From positions 1,004,939-1,068,938 of the forward strand of contig NZ_CP157793.1 in the NCBI RefSeq assembly GCF_040110915.1: a stretch of 64,000 nt of DNA, given 5' to 3'. The notes under the pieces are model-generated. The model was not told the origin of the DNA and did no database searches. It saw nothing but the letters and a program-made list of their open reading frames with translations. This document shows, piece by piece, positions 40,243 to 49,700 of the stretch (positions are counted from its first letter, which is position 1; each line of letters opens with the position of its first letter). The position numbers and the translations under genes were made by a program. The DNA comes from Stappia sp. (GTDB taxonomy: Bacteria; Pseudomonadota; Alphaproteobacteria; Rhizobiales; Stappiaceae).

Positions 40243-41946
40243 TTAGCCCAGCTTGACGTTATCGATGCCCACGATCTTGTCGTAGACGTAGAAGAGCAGC
40301 ACCACCGCGCCCAGCAGGATCACCCCGAGGGCGGCCGCCAGGCCCCAGTTCAGCGAACTGGAGATGTGATAGGCGATGCGGTTGGAGATGAAGATGCCGC
40401 TCGTGCCGCCGACCAGTTCCGGCGTGATGTAATAGCCGATGGCCAGGATGAACACGAGGATCGCCCCCGCGCCGATGCCCGGTACGGTCTGCGGGAAATA
40501 GACCCGCCAGAAGGCGGTCCAGTCGGTCGCGCCGAGGCTCTTGGCGGCCCGCACGTAGGAGGGCGAGATCGTCTTCATCACCGAATAGAGCGGCAGGATC
40601 ATGAAGGGCAGCAGGATGTGCGTCATGGCGATGATCGTGCCGGTCTGGTTGTTGATCATCACCAGCCGTCCCGCATCGTCCACCACATGCGCCCAGACGA
40701 GGAAGTCGTTGATCACGCCCTGTTGCTGCAGCAGCACCTTCCACGCCGAGGTGCGCACCAGCAGCGATGTCCAGAAGGGCAGGAGCACCAGGATCATCAG
40801 GAGGTTCGCCGTGCGCGCCGGGAGTGCGGCGAGCAGGAAGGCGATCGGGTACCCCAGAAGCAGGCAGGAGAAGGTGATCGTCAGCGACAGGAACAGCGTG
40901 CGGCCGAACAGGAAGAGATAGATCCGCTCGTCCTCGGGCTTCAGCTCGATGCCGTCGGGGGTCAGCTGCGCGTCGGCCGCGGACAGGAAATAGCCGGAGG
41001 TGTAGCGCGGCGAGAAGGTCTTGATCACCGCCCACTTCTCGGGATCGCCCCAGTCGTCGTCGGCGTCGATGAACGCTTCCTTCATGCTGACCGTCTCGAA
41101 GCCCGGCACGGCCGCCGCGGCTTGCGACAGCAGCGCGGCGCTGTCGCCCGAGAAGGCGTCGGCCGCCGCCGGGTTGGCGACGAGATCCCGGTAGAGGGCG
41201 GTGTAGACGGCGTTCCACGGCTCTTCATCCGTGGGACTGTCGGCCTCCTCGGTCTGGATGAAGCGCGCGAACTCGCCGTAGATGTCGAAGGTGCGCGGCA
41301 GCGCCGCGGCGACGCCGTCGCGGAAGGCAAAGGCCGGCTCCGGCCGCTCGAAGTCGGTTCCCGCGTCGCGGGCGGCGGCGCGCTCGTCGGCCCAGGCGGC
41401 CTGATCGGCGATCCACTCGGGGGAGGCCAGCAGCATCACAAAGGTGACGGGCTCTTCCCACACCGGATTCAGCGCGACGAACTGGTCGGTATAGACCTCG
41501 CCGAAATCGTCGACCCGCCGTCCCGTGCGGCGGAAGGTCGAGGAGATGCCGCTTTCCTCGTAGTTCAGCCGCGTGCCGAGCTGCGTGTGCCGCTTGTATT
41601 CGGCCGCGATCATCATGTCGAAATGCAGGGCGTTGAAGACGCTCTCGCCCGGCGCCTCGCCGCTGTCGGCGTCCCACTCCTGCAGCTCCACCACCGTGCG
41701 CGGCAGGGTTTCGGACACGATCTGGTTCTCGACGGAGCGGAACAACATGTCGAGGATCGGCGCGACGAAGGAAATCAGGACGAAGATCAGAAGCGGCGCG
41801 ATCAGGACCAGCGAGCGCATCTTCTCGCGCCGCAGCGCGCGGGCCAGACTGGCCTTGAGCGGTTTGCCGTCCTGTGTCGTCAGGACCTGAGGCGCGCCGT
41901 TGGCGTCGGCCCCGGTCTGATCGGCTGCGGATGTGTTCGTGGTCAT
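40243..41946 (-). CDS. ABC transporter permease, PotB-like, with a large extracytoplasmic insert
   Basis: This 567-residue protein is about twice the usual PotB length. Residues 1-43 are polar and 45-67 form the first membrane segment. Residues 70-340 are a hydrophilic insert, mostly acidic, placed between the first and second membrane segments and so on the periplasmic side. Residues 342-567 are the canonical permease core with the EAA loop AKSLGATDWTAFWRVYFPQTVPG. The insert has no motif I recognise and may help capture substrate or dock the binding protein. It is co-transcribed with the PotC-like gene. Confidence 0.85.
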   Translation of the reverse strand: MTTNTSAADQTGADANGAPQVLTTQDGKPLKASLARALRREKMRSLVLIAPLLIFVLISFVAPILDMLFRSVENQIVSETLPRTVVELQEWDADSGEAPGESVFNALHFDMMIAAEYKRHTQLGTRLNYEESGISSTFRRTGRRVDDFGEVYTDQFVALNPVWEEPVTFVMLLASPEWIADQAAWADERAAARDAGTDFERPEPAFAFRDGVAAALPRTFDIYGEFARFIQTEEADSPTDEEPWNAVYTALYRDLVANPAAADAFSGDSAALLSQAAAAVPGFETVSMKEAFIDADDDWGDPEKWAVIKTFSPRYTSGYFLSAADAQLTPDGIELKPEDERIYLFLFGRTLFLSLTITFSCLLLGYPIAFLLAALPARTANLLMILVLLPFWTSLLVRTSAWKVLLQQQGVINDFLVWAHVVDDAGRLVMINNQTGTIIAMTHILLPFMILPLYSVMKTISPSYVRAAKSLGATDWTAFWRVYFPQTVPGIGAGAILVFILAIGYYITPELVGGTSGIFISNRIAYHISSSLNWGLAAALGVILLGAVVLLFYVYDKIVGIDNVKLG

Positions 41947-42332
41947 CGTGCCGCCCCGTCGAAAGGATCTCTGGTCGCCCGGTGCCGCGTGTCCCCGGCG
42001 CCGGGGTTCGGCGGTCGGGCGGACGACGACGGGTCGGGCCTGTTCTGGTTATGCGTCTGGTTATGCGTCTCGGGTTTCGCATCCGGCGCGCCGTGCCTGG
42101 ACCGTCGCCCACACCTACCCTGGCCATTTCCCGGGGATGGTTTCGGGCCGCAGTCCCCGCGAGCCCCGCGGTCCGGGCGGACCCCTGAGCCGGCGCAGGC
42201 AGAGCGGGCGCACGGAGCCGCGTCGGCCGTCGGGTCCCGACGTCGCGCCGGTGCGGAAGGGGATCCGCGCCGAGGCGGCGCGGATCGATCTTGTCGGCGG
42301 ACAGCGCGCGGCGCGCGCTGCCTCAGGCCGGA
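41947..42332. other. 386-bp gap inside the importer operon
   Basis: This separates the binding-protein gene from the permease pair. It holds two strong hairpins next to the binding-protein stop (42262-42320) and a tandem 12-bp duplication (CTGGTTATGCGT, 42045-42068). The remainder is GC-rich and shows no gene. The layout suggests the binding protein is made in excess and the permeases are expressed by partial readthrough or from an internal promoter. Confidence 0.6.
42262..42320 (-). terminator. double hairpin after the binding-protein gene
   Basis: A perfect 8-bp stem (CAGCGCGC/GCGCGCTG, 42302-42320) lies 12 bp past the stop. Next comes a perfect 10-bp stem (GATCCGCGCC/GGCGCGGATC, 42262-42286) followed on the minus strand by CCCTT. 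They probably act as a partial terminator and RNA-stabilising structure. Confidence 0.6.
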
Positions 42333-43433
42333 TTACTGCGCGAGCCAGGCCTGGAACTTGGCGTCCAGGTCATCGCGATAGTCCGCCCACCACTCGTAAT
42401 TGTAGAGGAAGGTGTTGGTGGCGTTGGCCGGATCGGTCGGCATGTGCGGCGCCATGTCGATGCCCAGTTCCGCGTGCTGGCCGACGAGCGGAGCGGAGGA
42501 CTTGCGGGCCGGGCCGTAGGAGATGTACTTGGCCTGATCGGCAAGACGCTGGGTGTCGGTGGCGAAGAACAGGAAGTCCATCACCGCCTTCTTGCGCTCT
42601 TCCGGCAGACCGGCCGGCACGATCCAGCCGTCCAGGTCGAACACCTGCGCGTCCCACAGCATCTTCACCGGCTGATCCTGCTCCTCGATGAGCGAGAACA
42701 GGCGACCGTTGTAGGTCGAGCCGATCACGACTTCCTTGTCGGCGAGCAGCTGCGGGGTCTCGGCGCCGGCCGACCACCACACGACCTGATCCTTGATCGT
42801 GGCGAGCTTGGCGAGCGCGCGATCGACGCCTTCCTCGGTCTCCAGCACGTCATAGACGTCTTCCTTGGCGACACCGTCGCACAGGAGGGCCCATTCCATG
42901 TTGTTGATCGGGCGCTTTTCGAGCGAGCGCTTGCCCGGGAAGGCCTCCAGGTCGAAGACGTCGCAGATGTCGTCCGGCTCGCGGCCGCCCCACTCCTCGA
43001 CGTCGGAGCGATAGCCGAAGGTCGTCGAGTAGACGATCTGGGGAATGAAGCAGTCGGAGACGATCAGGTCGCCAAAGTCTTCCGAGGCCGGGGTGCCGTC
43101 GGGCGCGGCGGCGAGCACCTCGTCGAAGTCGATCTCCTCGGCGAGGCCCTCGTCGCACAGGCGGATGGCGTCGGAGGCCACCACGTCGACGAGATCCCAG
43201 GTGAGGTTGCCGGCTTCGTTCATGGCGCGCAGCTTCGCGACGGCCTCGTTGGAGGACTCGTCCCAGATCACGTTGATGTCCGGGTTCATCTCCATGTAGG
43301 GCTCGGTGTAGGCGTTCTTCTGCGACTCCTGATAGGCGCCGCCCCACGAGACGAAGGTGAGGTCGAGGGCCAGCGCCCCCGTCGTCATCATCGCGCTGGC
43401 GCCGCCAGCGAGAAGGAGTGTCTTGAGCTTCAT
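42333..43433 (-). CDS. ABC transporter periplasmic binding protein, PotD-like
   Basis: This 366-residue protein has a signal peptide (MKLKTLLLAGGASAMMTTGALA, cleavage near residue 22) and a type II periplasmic-binding fold (SBP_bac_8 / PotD-like). DLTFVSWGGAYQESQK opens the mature part, and VVWWSAGAETPQLLADKEV lies in the middle. Aromatic residues typical of cation binding are frequent (WW, YNYEWW), which suits a quaternary amine or guanidino ligand. That ligand is inference. It is the second gene after the ATPase. Confidence 0.88.
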   Translation of the reverse strand: MKLKTLLLAGGASAMMTTGALALDLTFVSWGGAYQESQKNAYTEPYMEMNPDINVIWDESSNEAVAKLRAMNEAGNLTWDLVDVVASDAIRLCDEGLAEEIDFDEVLAAAPDGTPASEDFGDLIVSDCFIPQIVYSTTFGYRSDVEEWGGREPDDICDVFDLEAFPGKRSLEKRPINNMEWALLCDGVAKEDVYDVLETEEGVDRALAKLATIKDQVVWWSAGAETPQLLADKEVVIGSTYNGRLFSLIEEQDQPVKMLWDAQVFDLDGWIVPAGLPEERKKAVMDFLFFATDTQRLADQAKYISYGPARKSSAPLVGQHAELGIDMAPHMPTDPANATNTFLYNYEWWADYRDDLDAKFQAWLAQ

Positions 43434-43533
43434 CGAGTAAGTCCCCTCGTTTTGGTGTTCGCCCGAGGTGCTCTCGGGATGGGATGCCCCCGGCCGCGCG
43501 GCCGGCGGCAGGCGTCGTGCGGGCCGGCCCGCG

Positions 43534-44628
43534 TCAGGCGACGGCGTCGAGCGCCTTGCAGTCGCCGGCGGCCCATCCGATCTCGACCGATTGCCCGGTC
43601 TTCAGATCGCGCTTCTGACCGCGGTTGCGCACCTTGACGACAAATTCGTCGTTCTGCGCGACGTTCATGCGCACGCGGATATGGTCTCCAAGATAGATCA
43701 TTTCCTCGATGCGGCCAGTCACAAGGTTGTCCATGTCTTCGTGCGTGTCGAACTCGATTCGTTCCGGACGAAGGGACAGGGTGGTCCGCGACCCCACCCC
43801 GTCGATATTGACCGCTTCTGCCTTGAGCATTGTGCCGTCGTCGAGTTTGACGTCGCAGGTGCTGCCCTCGACCGCCGTGACGGTCCCGCTCAACTTGTTG
43901 TTCTCGCCGATGAACTGGGCGACGAACGAGTTCTGCGGATTCTCGTAGAGATCGTCCGGCGTCGACAGCTGCTGGATCACCCCGTCGTTGAACACCGCGA
44001 CGCGGTCCGACATCGTCAGCGCTTCGGTCTGATCGTGCGTCACATAGACGATCGACACGCCGATGTTCTCGTGGATGTGCTTGATTTCATACTGCATCTG
44101 CTCGCGCAGCTGCTTGTCGAGTGCGCCCAGCGGCTCGTCCATCAGCACCAGCTCCGGTTCGAAGACCAGCGCGCGCGCCACGGCGACGCGCTGCTGCTGG
44201 CCGCCCGAGAGCTGCGCCGGACGCCGGCTTCCGAAGTCGCCGAGCTCCACCATCTCGAGCGCCTTCTTGACCTTCGCCTCCTGCTCCGCCTTGCCCATGC
44301 CGCGCACCTGCAGCGGAAAGGCGAGATTCTCCGCCACGCTCATGTGCGGGAACAGCGCGTAGTTCTGAAACACCATCCCGATGCCACGCTTGTGCGGCGG
44401 CACGTTGTTGATCGGGCGGTCGTTGAGGAAGATCTCGCCATGCGTGGCCGGCTCGAAGCCGGCAAGCATCATCAGGCATGTCGTCTTGCCGGACCCCGAC
44501 GGGCCAAGCATCGTCAGGAATTCGCCCGGCGGAATGTCCAGATTGAGGTTCTTCACCACGAGGGTCTCCCCGTCGTAGCTCTTCTGGACGTTCTCGTAGC
44601 GGACGGCTGCGCCCCTGGTCTGTGTCAT
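43534..44628 (-). CDS. ABC transporter ATP-binding protein, PotA-like
   Basis: This 364-residue ATPase has Walker A GPSGSGKTT, Q-loop QNYALFPH, signature LSGGQQQR, Walker B LVLMDEPLGALD and a C-terminal TOBE domain (about 280-355). It is the first gene of the importer-creatinase operon. The start at 44628 (MTQTRGAAVRYENV) is where homology begins; the frame continues upstream through the leader. It belongs to the polyamine/opine/betaine class. Confidence 0.9.
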   Translation of the reverse strand: MTQTRGAAVRYENVQKSYDGETLVVKNLNLDIPPGEFLTMLGPSGSGKTTCLMMLAGFEPATHGEIFLNDRPINNVPPHKRGIGMVFQNYALFPHMSVAENLAFPLQVRGMGKAEQEAKVKKALEMVELGDFGSRRPAQLSGGQQQRVAVARALVFEPELVLMDEPLGALDKQLREQMQYEIKHIHENIGVSIVYVTHDQTEALTMSDRVAVFNDGVIQQLSTPDDLYENPQNSFVAQFIGENNKLSGTVTAVEGSTCDVKLDDGTMLKAEAVNIDGVGSRTTLSLRPERIEFDTHEDMDNLVTGRIEEMIYLGDHIRVRMNVAQNDEFVVKVRNRGQKRDLKTGQSVEIGWAAGDCKALDAVA

Positions 44629-44957
44629 CTGTGCCCCTAAGCAATCGCGGGCAGGGGCGTGCATGAGCGGCCCGGGACATCTGTCCCGAGTCGGCATATG
44701 ACGTGCTGTTCCCTGCCACGAACTCTTTGTGGTTCGTTTCAAGACCCTGAAAGTCCGGCAAGCTAAGCAAAATTTGACTCACAATGAAAGGGGGTATGAA
44801 GAATTTTTATTAATTCCATAAATGAAAACAAAGCGATGCTGCGGCGCGAACACGGCGCGCCTTGACGGCGACGTTGCTTGGGAGCGCAAGTCTCCGCCCC
44901 GACGTTGCTTGTGCCGGCCGGGGCGGGCCGGGCCTCGCTGTCGTTGTGCCGAAGAAC
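44629..44957. other. 329-bp region between mttB and the importer operon
   Basis: The stretch 44765-44835 is strongly AT-rich and is the likely promoter of the importer-creatinase operon; I could not fix -35/-10 boxes with confidence. A palindrome (44673-44688) lies nearer the ATPase start. The part next to mttB (44836-44957) is GC-rich with no gene seen. Confidence 0.5.
44673..44688. promoter_or_regulatory. palindrome CGGGACA-TC-TGTCCCG
   Basis: Perfect 7-bp arms around two bases lie 45 bp upstream of the importer ATPase start. It may be an operator or a small leader hairpin. It contains the GACA/TGTC step also seen in the C1-module element, which may be coincidence. Confidence 0.4.
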
Positions 44958-46499
44958 TTACACGTTGCTGTCTGGAAATTCGGCCTTCCGTCGCGACATG
45001 TAGCCGATCAGCGCCTCGTCGGTCGCCGGATCGAGGTCGGGCGCCTCATAGGCGGCGAGCATCTGCTTCCACTTGCGGTTCGCCCGCCAGGCCGCGTCGA
45101 GGCCGCCGTCGGCGCTCCACTGCTCGAAGGAATTGTTGTCGGCGATCTCGGAGCGGTAGAAGGCGCTTTCGAAATTGCGCTGGGTGTGCGCCGCCCCCAG
45201 GAAGTGCCCGCCGGGCCCGACTTCCGCCAGCGCGTCCATGGCCTGGGCTTCCTCCGACAGATCGATTCCCTTGGCGAGCACATGCATCATGCCGAGCTGG
45301 TCGGCGTCCATGACGAATTTCTCGTAGGAGGAGCACAGCCCGCCCTCCAGCCAGCCGGCCGAATGCAGCGCGAAATTCACGCCCGACAGGAGCGTCGCGA
45401 GGATTGTCTGGGCCGATTCCTGCGCGGACTGCGCGTCCGGCGTCTTGGAGGCCGTGAACGAGCCGCCGGAGCGGAACGGCAGGCCGGCGCGGCGCGCCAG
45501 TTTCGCCGCCCCGTTCAGCAGCAGGCTGCCTTCGGGCGAGCCGAAGGTCGGGGCGCCCGATTGCATCGAGATCGAGGATACGAAGGCGCCGAAGACGACC
45601 GGCGCGCCGGGGCGCACGAGCTGCGTCAGCGCGCAGCCGGCGAGCGCTTCGGCGAGCACCTGCGCCAGGGTGCCGGCCACCGTCACCGGGCTCATCGCGC
45701 CGGCCAGGATGAAGGGCGAGACGATGCAGGCCTGGTTGGCGCGGGCATAGACCTTGAGCGCGCCGAGCATGGTCGCGTCGAACACGAGCGGCGAATTGGC
45801 GTTGATGAGCTGGATCATCACGCAGTTCTCGTCGACGAAGCTCTCCCCGAAGGCGAGCCGCGCCATGGCGACCGAATCCTCCGCCCGTTCCGGCGCGGTC
45901 ACCGAGCCCATGAACGGCTTGTCGGAATATTTGAGGTGGGCATAGACCATGTCGAAGTGCCGCTTGTTCACCGGCAGGTCGACGGGCTCGCACACCGTGC
46001 CGCCCGAGTGGTGCAGATGCGGCGAGAGATAGGCGAGCTTCACGAAGTTCTGGAAATCCTCGATCGTGCCGTAGCGCCGGCCCTTGTCGAGGTCGGTGAC
46101 GAAGGGCGGGCCGTAGACCGGCGCGAACACGGTGTTGTTGCCGCCGATCTCGACGTTGCGCGCCGGGTTTCGCGCATGCTGGGTGAATTGCGCCGGTGCT
46201 GTCTTGATGAGTTCGCGCAGCATCCCTTTGGGAAAGCGCACGCGTTCGCCGTCGACTTCGGCGCCTGCTTCCTTCCAGATCGCAAGCGTTTCGGGATCCT
46301 CGCGAAACTCGAGCCCGATCTCCTGCAGAAGCCGGTCCGCATTCGCCTCGATGATCTCCGCGCCCTCGTCGCTGAGAATGTCGAGGAGCGGCAGATTCCG
46401 GACGATGTAGGGCGTGGCGAGGGCGGCGCTCGACCCGCGCCGCTTCTCCGTTCTCGCCGCCCGTCCGCGCCGTCCGGCGCGCGCTGCCTGGTCACTCAT
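44958..46499 (-). CDS. mttB: MttB-family (non-pyrrolysine) methylamine:corrinoid methyltransferase
   Basis: This 513-residue protein of the trimethylamine methyltransferase (MttB/COG5598) family moves a methyl group from a quaternary or tertiary amine to a corrinoid protein. Family blocks include VYGPPFVTDLDKGRRYGT, LSPHLHHSGG and PGAPVVFGAF. The frame is uninterrupted by TAG, so it is a non-pyrrolysine member like glycine betaine or proline betaine methyltransferases. The first 25 residues are Arg/Gly-rich (RAGRRGRAARTEKRRG). It is divergent from the FAD/GcvT gene and upstream of the importer operon. The substrate is unknown: betaine, carnitine or a creatine-related compound are possible. 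Confidence 0.88.
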   Translation of the reverse strand: MSDQAARAGRRGRAARTEKRRGSSAALATPYIVRNLPLLDILSDEGAEIIEANADRLLQEIGLEFREDPETLAIWKEAGAEVDGERVRFPKGMLRELIKTAPAQFTQHARNPARNVEIGGNNTVFAPVYGPPFVTDLDKGRRYGTIEDFQNFVKLAYLSPHLHHSGGTVCEPVDLPVNKRHFDMVYAHLKYSDKPFMGSVTAPERAEDSVAMARLAFGESFVDENCVMIQLINANSPLVFDATMLGALKVYARANQACIVSPFILAGAMSPVTVAGTLAQVLAEALAGCALTQLVRPGAPVVFGAFVSSISMQSGAPTFGSPEGSLLLNGAAKLARRAGLPFRSGGSFTASKTPDAQSAQESAQTILATLLSGVNFALHSAGWLEGGLCSSYEKFVMDADQLGMMHVLAKGIDLSEEAQAMDALAEVGPGGHFLGAAHTQRNFESAFYRSEIADNNSFEQWSADGGLDAAWRANRKWKQMLAAYEAPDLDPATDEALIGYMSRRKAEFPDSNV

Positions 46500-46797
46500 G
46501 GCCGTCCACCCTTAACCCGTGTCGCAATGCTGACCGTACTGTGCGCCGCGGCCGGTCGGACCTGAGACGCGAAAGCGTCCTTCGATCCCCTAAAAACGTC
46601 ATGGGCGTGTCGTCGCGGCGATACCGCCATGCCGCAATTGGACCACTTCGGCGCATCGTCTGTCGCGATACTGCGCGGCATGGGATCGCGGACCGGAGAC
46701 GACGGGCCTCCGCGACGACAACGGCGAAGACAGCGGATTGCGATGGCAGACGCGCGGGCCCGAGGCCGCGGGCGCCTGCACACGAGAGGGATCAGAA

Positions 46798-49359
46798 ATG
46801 GCGGCGTTTCCGGACAAGGCACAAATCGTCATCGTCGGTCTGGGCGGGATCGTCGGGGCGTCGATCGCGCATCATCTCATCGAGCGGGGATGGAGCGACA
46901 TCGTCGGCATCGACAAGTCCGGCATCCCGACCGACATCGGGTCGACGGCCCATGCCTCCGACTTCTGCTACACGACGAGCCACGACTTCCTGTCGACCTG
47001 GACGTCGCTCTACTCGGTCGAGTTCTTCGACAGGATGGGCCACTACGAGCGGGTCGGCGGCCTGGAGGTCGCGCGCACCGGCGACGACGCCTGGATGGAG
47101 GAGATCAAGCGCAAGGTCAGCTCCGGCAAGGCCTTCGGCACCCGCGCGCATCTTGTCACGCCCGCCGAGATCAAGGAGAAGTTCCCGCTGATCGAGGAGG
47201 ATCAGGTCCAGGGCGGCCTCTACGATCCCGATGCCGGTCTGGTCGTGCCGCGCTCGCAAGCCGTGGCCGGCAAGCTCGTCGACCAGGGCGAGCAGAGCGG
47301 CAAGCTCAAGGCCTTCGCCAACACGCCGGCCAAGTCGCTGATCGTGGAGGGCGGGCGCATCAGGGGCGTCGTCACCCATCGCGGCACGATCCACGCCGAG
47401 CATGTCATCGTCTGCGCCGGCCTCTGGGGTCGGCTGATCGCCGAGATGGTCGGCGAGGATCTGCCCGTCATGCCGGTCGATCATCCGCTGACCTTCTTCG
47501 GTCCCTTCACCGAGTTCGAGGGCACGGGCAAGGACATCGGCTACCCGCTGCTGCGCGATCAGGGCAATTCCGCCTACATGCGCGACACCGGCGATCCCAG
47601 GACCACCGAGGGCGGCCAGATCGAGTGGGGTTACTACGAGACCGACAATCCCCGCATGTGCCACCCGCGCGACCTGCTGGAAAAGGAGCAGGCGCGCCTG
47701 TCGCCCTCGCAGCGCGATCTGGAACTGGAACAGGTCATGGAACCGCTGGAGCGGGCCATGGAGCTGACGCCGGTGCTCGCCGAGCTTGGCTACAACGAGA
47801 GCTGGTCGTTCAACGGGCTGTTGCAGGTCTCGGCCGCCGGCGGCCCCTCCTGCGGCGAAAGCCAGAAGGTGCGCGGGTTGTGGTACTGCGTCGCCATCTG
47901 GGTGAAGGACGCGCCGGGCTTCGGCAAGCTGATCGCCGACTGGATCACCGACGGGCGCACGGAGATCGACCACGCCGCCATCGACTACGCCCGCTTCTAT
48001 CCCCATCAGATGACCGAGGACTTCATCGAGGGCCGCTGCTACGAGGCGGCGCAGAAGATCTATTTCCCCGCCGTTCACCCGCGCGAGCCCTATGCAAGCG
48101 GGCGCAACGTCAAGCGCTCGCCCTTCTACGAGCGCGAGGTGGAACTCGGCGGCTACTTCATGGAACTGGGCGGCTGGGAACGCGCCCACGGCTACGCCGC
48201 CAACGAGCATCTGCTGGAGAAATACGGCAACCGCATCCCCGAGCGCCGCAACGAATGGGACAACCGCCACTTCTGGCGCGTGTCCAATGCCGAGCATCTG
48301 GCGATGAGCGAGGATTGCGGGCTCATCAACCTGTCGCATTTCTACATGTTCGACGTGGAAGGCCCCGACCATCTGGCGCTGATGGAATGGTTGTGCGCGG
48401 CCAAGATCGGCGGCGACGGCAACATCGGCAAGGGCATCTACACGCATTTCCTCGACGACGAGGGCATGGTGCGCGCCGATCTCACGGTGCTGCGCATGGC
48501 CGACCGCTGCCGCATCGTCGACGGCGCCGATGCGGGCCCACGCGACTTCCACTACGTGAAGCGCGTGGCGCAGGACAAGGGCTTCGACGTCACGGTGACG
48601 GATGTCAGCGAGCGGTTCACGACCATCGGCATCTGGGGCCCCAACGCCCGGGCCAACCTGAAGAAGGTGGTCGCCGACCCGGCCGCGCTCGATCCGGAAA
48701 ACTTCCCCTTCGCCGCCATGCGCGAGATCGAGATCGCCGGCAGGCCGGTGCGCGCCCTGCGCCTGTCCTATGTGGGCGAGCAGGGCTGGGAACTGCACAT
48801 GGCCTATGAGGACGGTCTCGCGGTCTGGGATGCCCTGCGGTCGCTCGGCATCATGGCGGTTGGGATCGAGACCTACGCCAACTCCCGGCGCCTGGAGAAG
48901 TCGCTGCGCCTGCAGAACGCCGATCTGCTCACCCAGTACAATCTCTATGAGGCCGATCTCGCCCGACCGAAGGTCAAGGAGGCGGACTTTCGCGGCAAGG
49001 CGAAGCATCTGGAGTACCGTGCCCGCCCGCATCAGCCGGCGAGGCTGTGCACGCTGGTGATGACCGACAATGTGGACGCAAGCGGCGTCGAGCGCTTCCC
49101 CGTGGGCACGCTGCCCGTGCTCGATCCCGCGACCGGCGAAACCCTTGTCGATTGCCTGGGCCGGCGGTCCTACACGACCTCCATCGCCTACGGTCCAACG
49201 GTGGGCAAGACCATCGCGCTCGCCTACCTCCCGCACGATCACGCCGAGGTCGGACGGAAGCTGGCCGTCGACTATTTTTCGGAGACCTTTCCGGTCGAGG
49301 TCGCCGGCGTCGGCTACGCGCCGCTCTACGATCCGCAGAACCTGAAGCCGAGAAGCTGA
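46798..49359 (+). CDS. FAD-dependent dehydrogenase fused to GcvT (sarcosine/dimethylglycine dehydrogenase-like)
   Basis: This 853-residue enzyme has an FAD DAO domain (1-390; GxGxxG in IVGLGGIVGAS), an FAO_M linker (about 395-450), a GcvT folate domain (455-735) and a GcvT C-terminal barrel (745-845). It should oxidise an N-methyl group and pass formaldehyde to THF, giving methylene-THF. The sequence STAHASDF aligns with the HAAG-type segment where relatives bind FAD covalently through His; the His is kept. It suits sarcosine from creatinase or dimethylglycine from betaine. The start at 46798 follows GAGAGGG. It is divergent from mttB. Confidence 0.88.
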   Translation: MAAFPDKAQIVIVGLGGIVGASIAHHLIERGWSDIVGIDKSGIPTDIGSTAHASDFCYTTSHDFLSTWTSLYSVEFFDRMGHYERVGGLEVARTGDDAWMEEIKRKVSSGKAFGTRAHLVTPAEIKEKFPLIEEDQVQGGLYDPDAGLVVPRSQAVAGKLVDQGEQSGKLKAFANTPAKSLIVEGGRIRGVVTHRGTIHAEHVIVCAGLWGRLIAEMVGEDLPVMPVDHPLTFFGPFTEFEGTGKDIGYPLLRDQGNSAYMRDTGDPRTTEGGQIEWGYYETDNPRMCHPRDLLEKEQARLSPSQRDLELEQVMEPLERAMELTPVLAELGYNESWSFNGLLQVSAAGGPSCGESQKVRGLWYCVAIWVKDAPGFGKLIADWITDGRTEIDHAAIDYARFYPHQMTEDFIEGRCYEAAQKIYFPAVHPREPYASGRNVKRSPFYEREVELGGYFMELGGWERAHGYAANEHLLEKYGNRIPERRNEWDNRHFWRVSNAEHLAMSEDCGLINLSHFYMFDVEGPDHLALMEWLCAAKIGGDGNIGKGIYTHFLDDEGMVRADLTVLRMADRCRIVDGADAGPRDFHYVKRVAQDKGFDVTVTDVSERFTTIGIWGPNARANLKKVVADPAALDPENFPFAAMREIEIAGRPVRALRLSYVGEQGWELHMAYEDGLAVWDALRSLGIMAVGIETYANSRRLEKSLRLQNADLLTQYNLYEADLARPKVKEADFRGKAKHLEYRARPHQPARLCTLVMTDNVDASGVERFPVGTLPVLDPATGETLVDCLGRRSYTTSIAYGPTVGKTIALAYLPHDHAEVGRKLAVDYFSETFPVEVAGVGYAPLYDPQNLKPRS

Positions 49360-49700
49360 GGCGCGCGGCGGTGGTCGTCGCGTCGACGTCTGGATTTCCG
49401 GGATGGACGCGGATGGCGGGCGCAAAGGGCGCGCCCCTCTCCGCCGTCACCCCGGACGCAGGCGCAGCCGGAGATCCGGGGCCTATTGGCACCCCCGGCG
49501 GATGGGACGGTCGGAGCGTTGGCGCACGCGTTTGCGCCTCCGCGCGACCGTCGAGCGGACGGCGAGGTGGATTGGATCCCCGATCAGGTCGGGGATGACG
49601 CGGGTGTGTGGGGCAGGCCGCCTGCACGGTTGGTGTGTCGCGGCGTGCGCGCCGTCGTTTGCGGGACGGGTGGTCCCGCGGAATCGAGAGGATAGAGGCG
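49360..49700. other. 341-bp intergenic region with REP-like inverted repeats
   Basis: Two inverted repeats are present: CCCCGGA...TCCGGGG (49450-49481) and ATCCCCGA-tcagg-TCGGGGAT (49576-49596). The second, in the context TGGATCCCCGAT...GGGGATGACG, looks like the dispersed repeats common between alphaproteobacterial genes. No gene is seen. The final 100 bp must hold the promoter or leader of the methyltransferase gene. Confidence 0.6.

Noticed and set aside
44958-46499. Pyrrolysine (in-frame TAG) in mttB
   Set aside because: The frame has no internal stop over 513 codons and no pyl genes are in the window; it is a non-pyrrolysine member.
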